This document shows positions 5,424 to 8,495 of a stretch of 8,495 nt of DNA, in pieces (position 1 is the first letter of the stretch; the number at the start of each line of letters is the position of its first letter). Under the pieces are notes generated by a model. It had not been told where the DNA came from. It searched no databases and saw only the letters and a program-made list of their open reading frames with translations. The stretch is from Bacteroidota bacterium (GTDB lineage: Bacteria; Bacteroidota; Bacteroidia; Bacteroidales; PUMT01): contig PXAP01000257.1 of assembly GCA_003567115.1 (NCBI GenBank), positions 1 to 8,495 on the forward strand. Reading direction: 5' to 3'. The translations under genes were made by a program, and so were the position numbers.

Positions 5424-6041
5424 CTACTCTATTACCTTTATCATTTCATCAATGTCTCTTGCAGTCTTTTTAGCCGGGATCTTTTCAGGCTTGCCCACGG
5501 CAACAAAGGCAATAAGTTTGTATTTCTCTTCCAGGCCCAGCATTTCCCTTAGCGGTTCCTTTGCCATCATGGGAGCACTTAACCAGCATGCCCCGTAGTC
5601 CATGTCAACGGCTGCAAGCAGCATATTCTGTATGCATGCCCCCGCACTCTGGATATCGGGATAATTACGCAGGCGGTTAATATCGTCATGATCCATATTC
5701 ACTCCTTTTTCAAGAACCGATTCATAATCTTCCATAGCCAATGCTATAAGGGCAGGAGCATCCTGGAAAAAAGTGGCAAACCACTCCACCTGCGACTTAA
5801 CATTTTGAGCTGCCCTGGATTTACTGGCCGGAATATCCTCAAGCTGCATTGCAACTTTTCGTGCCATATCATCAAGAAGCTTTTTATTGGTAACTATGAC
5901 AAATTTCCAGGGTTGAGAATTGGCCACACTGGGTGCCAGTCTTCCCAGCCTTACCATCTCTTTCAGATCGGACAGAGGCAAAGGTTCTTTTTTATAAACC
6001 CTTATGCTTCTTCTGCTTTCTATAGCCTGTTTGAGTTCCAT
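5424..6041 (-). CDS. Nitroreductase family protein (FMN-dependent)
   Basis: The product is 205 residues, normal for small nitroreductases. It opens with the family signature ESRRSIRVYKKEPLP (residues 8-22), whose arginines contact FMN phosphate, followed by LAPSVANSQPWKFVIV at 35-50. The second half has QSAGACIQNMLLAAVDMDYG at 131-150, then ACWLSAP, and a C-terminal VAVGKPEK flavin-site strand at 180-187. Family members are homodimeric flavoenzymes that reduce nitro groups, quinones or other substrates with NAD(P)H; the physiological substrate cannot be told. The start ATG aligns with the conserved N-terminus. It is divergent from the flippase-like gene over a 241-bp gap. Its leader contains CCCCTAAAAA eight bases before the ATG, also seen before the upstream tonB copy. 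No exact TAnnTTTG box was found upstream; the closest string, TAGCATTTG (minus strand), has one base too many. Confidence 0.93.
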   Translation of the reverse strand: MELKQAIESRRSIRVYKKEPLPLSDLKEMVRLGRLAPSVANSQPWKFVIVTNKKLLDDMARKVAMQLEDIPASKSRAAQNVKSQVEWFATFFQDAPALIALAMEDYESVLEKGVNMDHDDINRLRNYPDIQSAGACIQNMLLAAVDMDYGACWLSAPMMAKEPLREMLGLEEKYKLIAFVAVGKPEKIPAKKTARDIDEMIKVIE

Positions 6042-6170
6042 GGCTGATGTTTTTAGGGGGTGGGTAATTTTTCGAACAACCTGATATCGATTTTACACAA
6101 ATGCTAATATAATAATTTTAACCGGTATTTGACCGGCCGGCACCTCATTTATCAGGCCGCGGGAAGAGGA

Positions 6171-6189
6171 GTCATGTATGCATCATGAC
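6171..6189. promoter_or_regulatory. Inverted repeat in the divergent intergenic region
   Basis: GTCATG (6171-6176) and CATGAC (6184-6189) form a perfect inverted repeat around TATGCAT, which itself contains the palindrome ATGCAT. GGAG just before and CTCC just after could extend it past a small bulge. It lies between the nitroreductase and flippase-like genes, upstream of the latter's predicted -7 box, so an operator is possible; no regulator is identified. Confidence 0.35.
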
Positions 6190-6245
6190 GCAACTCCATA
6201 TATAAAAAAGTATTACCCGGGAAATATAAAAATAGTTTAATTATG

Positions 6246-6253
6246 TATTTTTG
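6246..6253 (+). promoter_or_regulatory. Predicted -7 box of the flippase-like gene
   Basis: TATTTTTG matches TAnnTTTG exactly and lies 29 nt before the ATG at 6283, giving a predicted leader of about 25 nt. No TTTG lies at the ideal -33 distance. Confidence 0.4.
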
Positions 6254-6282
6254 CGGCTTAATAAATTTCAGTATTCTATCAG

Positions 6283-7386
6283 ATGCCGGCAAAACACAAT
6301 AACAAGGAAGAAGTAATTACCAAAAGGCATGTACGCAAGATCATATATCCGATAATTATTGGTCTTGCGGTAGTTGTTTATCTTCTTCAGCGCGAAGTTG
6401 ACGTTGATGTGTTTGCCATTATCACTGTTACCTGGTACTCGGTATTCTGGATTTCATTAGCCATTTTGATGATGGTCATAAGAGACCTTGGCTATATAAT
6501 TCGTCTCAGGATCCTCAGTCACGGGGGGTTCAGCTGGCGGCAATGCTTCAATGTGATCATGCTTTGGGAGTTTTCATCTGCCATTACTCCCAGTGCCATC
6601 GGCGGCACAGGTGTGGCAATATTTTTTGTTAACCGTGAGGGGCTTAGCATGGGAAGAAGCTCAGCCGTAGTTATGGCCACATCATTTCTTGATGAGCTAT
6701 ATTTTATCCTGATGTTTCCCCTGCTCATTTTAATTGTATCCGGCCCTTCCCTTTTTGCCATCGGAATTGAACCGGGGGAGGATGCAATATCTTTTACCAA
6801 TGAATTCTTCTTTTTTGCTGTTATCGGCTATTCTGTCAAATTCTTCTTTGTTATTCTTGTGGCATACGGATTATTTGTCAATCCGCGGGGCTTAAAATGG
6901 CTGCTTCTATGGATCTTCCGGCTGCCTTTTATCAGGAGATGGAGATATAAAATGCACGAGACAGGTACTGACCTGATACTCACCTCAGGGGTTTTCAAAG
7001 CAAAACCTATGGGTTTCTGGGTAAAAGCTTTTGTCGCGACTTTTTTTTCGTGGACTGCCAGGTATTGGGTGGTTAACTTTCTTTTGCTTGCCTTTTTCTA
7101 TAATATAAGAGTGTATCAGTTATTTGATCATATTCTGATTTTTGCCCGTCAACTGGTAATGTGGATAATGATGCTTGTCAGTCCCACTCCCGGTGGAAGC
7201 GGATTTGCAGAATTTGTATTCTCCCGTTACCTGTCAGATTTCATACCCATTGGATTTGTTGTTATGATGGCCCTGGTATGGAGGCTTGTAAGCTACTATC
7301 CCTATCTGTTTATCGGGGCGGTTATACTTCCCCGCTGGCTTGCCGGAAGGTTTTCAGGCAAAAAAAAGGTCAGGGCAACACAATAA
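6283..7386 (+). CDS. Flippase-like integral membrane protein (LPG synthase TM / UPF0104 family)
   Basis: The 367-residue protein is very hydrophobic. Likely membrane spans lie near residues 19-35, 47-67, 88-115, 126-153, 174-198, 247-272, 286-300 and 322-350, with a basic C-terminal tail. It carries the family landmarks EFSSAITPSAIGGTG at 96-110 followed by FVNREG at 115-120, FLDELYF at 135-141 and PTPGGSGFAE at 301-310. This is the membrane part shared with lysyl-phosphatidylglycerol synthase (MprF), where it flips lipids; the aminoacyl-transferring C-terminal domain of MprF is absent. Stand-alone members are thought to move lipids or lipid-linked intermediates across the inner membrane, but the substrate here is unknown. 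The start has no Shine-Dalgarno sequence. The next gene begins 104 nt downstream and has its own -7 box. Confidence 0.87.
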   Translation: MPAKHNNKEEVITKRHVRKIIYPIIIGLAVVVYLLQREVDVDVFAIITVTWYSVFWISLAILMMVIRDLGYIIRLRILSHGGFSWRQCFNVIMLWEFSSAITPSAIGGTGVAIFFVNREGLSMGRSSAVVMATSFLDELYFILMFPLLILIVSGPSLFAIGIEPGEDAISFTNEFFFFAVIGYSVKFFFVILVAYGLFVNPRGLKWLLLWIFRLPFIRRWRYKMHETGTDLILTSGVFKAKPMGFWVKAFVATFFSWTARYWVVNFLLLAFFYNIRVYQLFDHILIFARQLVMWIMMLVSPTPGGSGFAEFVFSRYLSDFIPIGFVVMMALVWRLVSYYPYLFIGAVILPRWLAGRFSGKKKVRATQ

Positions 7387-7436
7387 TGGCAAAGGAAGCT
7401 CAAAAGCCCTGCTGCCAAAAATTATCCGCTTTTTTC

Positions 7437-7466
7437 TTTCCGGTTTTGATATAATTCCTATTTTTG
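7437..7466 (+). promoter_or_regulatory. Predicted promoter of the lipoprotein gene
   Basis: TATTTTTG (7459-7466) matches the -7 consensus exactly and TTTC (7437-7440) lies 18 nt upstream, a near match to TTTG. The predicted transcript would start about 7471, some 20 nt before the ATG at 7491. Confidence 0.45.
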
Positions 7467-7490
7467 TTAAAACAGTAAATTCAGGTCCCT

Positions 7491-8396
7491 ATGGATAAAA
7501 TGAAAATATTATTTCTGGCATCAACGGTTATTCTTGCTTCCTGCCGGTCGGGCCAGGAGCCGGATACAGCAATGGATTCTGAAATACGCGATTCACTTGT
7601 TGAAGATGAACCAATTGCTGTATCAGAAGAAATTATGGGAGATATCGTTTATAGTTTCTCTTCCATATTTGAGACTCCGGCCCTTATTAAAGACCTTGGT
7701 GTACCATACTCCAACGGGTTTCTTTCAGCAGCCGGAAATATTCACAGCTACACTGACAATTTCAAAAGGGCTTTTATCATGGGTGTGCTTGGCACAGGTC
7801 TGGGTTATATGAATATTTTCAACCAAACTGCTGCTGTGCCCAATTATGTGGCTGCCCTCAGACAGCTGACAGACAGTCTTGCAGTGGGACACCTGTTTGA
7901 TTTCACCGTTATGGAGGGGATGGCCGGAGCTGATGAGGATCCCGGTTCTTTGATGTACAGTTATATGCAAAGCTATAACCGTGCCGGTGAGCACCTGCGG
8001 GAGAAAAAAATGACACACCTCAGCACGGCAATGGTATCGGGGGTATGGCTGGAAAGCCTCTACCTGCTCACCCGGGCAGCCGGATCACATCCCGGTGAAG
8101 AGCTGCTGGAAAGAATAGGGGAGCAGAAAATCGTTCTGAATGACCTGGTTTTGATCCTCAGGAATCATGAACGTTCCCATCCTGAATTTGCACAGCTCAC
8201 CGCCGAGCTATCATCCATCAAAGAGGAATTTGACAAGGTTGAAATAATATATGAGGTTGACGAGCCACAGGCCGTTGAACAGGACGGGATGCTCGTAATA
8301 GTACAGAATCAGCACAGCACTGTAAACATATCCGATGAACAGATCGAAAACATTACCCGGAAATCGGAAAACATTCGAAACCAGTTAATTCTATAG
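7491..8396 (+). CDS. Lipoprotein of unknown function
   Basis: The 301-residue product begins with a lipoprotein signal peptide: MDKMKILFLASTVILASC, with lipobox LASC and the lipidated Cys18. A start at Met4 (7500) is also possible and would give the same mature protein. The mature part starts with a short acidic spacer (DSLVEDEPIAVSEE), then a mostly helical, globular-looking body with FNQTAAVPNYVAALRQLTDS and, at the C-terminus, a long polar helix (DEQIENITRKSENIRNQLI). I do not recognise a named family or catalytic motif. It is probably anchored to the inner or outer membrane and faces the periplasm; the residues after the Cys (RSGQ) do not make a clear surface-export signal. The next gene starts 4 nt after its stop, so the two are likely co-transcribed and may function together. 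Confidence 0.85.
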   Translation: MDKMKILFLASTVILASCRSGQEPDTAMDSEIRDSLVEDEPIAVSEEIMGDIVYSFSSIFETPALIKDLGVPYSNGFLSAAGNIHSYTDNFKRAFIMGVLGTGLGYMNIFNQTAAVPNYVAALRQLTDSLAVGHLFDFTVMEGMAGADEDPGSLMYSYMQSYNRAGEHLREKKMTHLSTAMVSGVWLESLYLLTRAAGSHPGEELLERIGEQKIVLNDLVLILRNHERSHPEFAQLTAELSSIKEEFDKVEIIYEVDEPQAVEQDGMLVIVQNQHSTVNISDEQIENITRKSENIRNQLIL

Positions 8397-8400
8397 CTGT

Positions 8401-8495
8401 ATGAGAAGAGTTTTATTGAGTTTTATTTTTGTTGCCATAATAACTTCTGCCTATTCGCAACCACTTGAGGAGCTTGTCGATATCTGTGCAGGCCG
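8401..8495 (+). CDS. Exported protein, N-terminus only (cut by window edge)
   Basis: The ATG lies 4 nt after the lipoprotein stop codon, and the frame stays open for 31 codons to the end of the window. The visible part has a typical signal peptide: Arg2-Arg3, hydrophobic core (VLLSFIFVAIITSA), then a likely cleavage after AYS or AYSQ, followed by the start of a mature protein (PLEELVDICAG). There is no lipobox Cys in the expected place. Too little is visible to name a family; operon position suggests a partner of the upstream lipoprotein. Confidence 0.75.
   Translation, partial: MRRVLLSFIFVAIITSAYSQPLEELVDICAG

Noticed and set aside
4971..5598. Several short open frames of 60-112 codons on both strands
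   Set aside because: They overlap one another in different frames across the repeat element, have no recognisable domains or starts, and cross its inverted repeats; those near 5424 run opposite the nitroreductase.
7161..8018. Extra open frames within the flippase-like and lipoprotein genes
   Set aside because: They lie in alternate frames of genes with clear membrane or signal-peptide features and have no support of their own.

Overview
The window looks like a chromosomal segment of a Bacteroidota bacterium, probably Bacteroidales or a relative. Three things point that way: TonB proteins with the MPDFQGG-type C-terminal domain and a proline/acidic linker; several start-proximal boxes fitting the Bacteroidota promoter consensus (TTTG, about 19-21 nt, TAnnTTTG); and almost no Shine-Dalgarno sequences before convincing starts. 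Intergenic DNA is strongly AT-rich. The species cannot be named from the sequence.

Layout. Positions 1-1395 hold two tonB paralogues in tandem on the minus strand; the downstream copy runs off the left edge. After an AT-rich gap come tRNA-Ala(GGC) on the plus strand with an intrinsic terminator, then a decayed stretch with a both-ends-truncated fragment of a cyclopropane-fatty-acyl-phospholipid synthase gene, bracketed by short direct repeats. Positions 2648-4845 hold a convergent pair whose stop codons overlap: a DRE-TIM metalloaldolase-like protein (plus) and a double-RidA-fold protein resembling the FkbO/Hyg5 chorismatase family (minus). A roughly 580-base stretch without a gene follows. 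It contains a 327-bp element with perfect 15-bp terminal inverted repeats and several internal copies of the same motif, which looks like a non-autonomous (MITE-like) repeat. Next are a minus-strand nitroreductase and, divergent from it, a plus-strand run: a flippase-like integral membrane protein of the LPG-synthase TM family, a lipoprotein of unknown function, and the first 31 codons of an exported protein cut by the right edge.

How the genes relate. The tonB pair acts in energy transduction to outer-membrane TonB-dependent transporters. The aldolase-like and chorismatase-like enzymes would both release pyruvate if they do what their best-known relatives do, but each is divergent or orphaned here, and a joint pathway is only speculation. 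The lipoprotein and last gene are 4 nt apart and probably co-transcribed. No complete transposase, integrase, CRISPR array or defence system is visible. The most unusual items are the MITE-like element, the tandem tonB duplication, the cfa remnant beside the tRNA gene, and the chorismatase-like gene.
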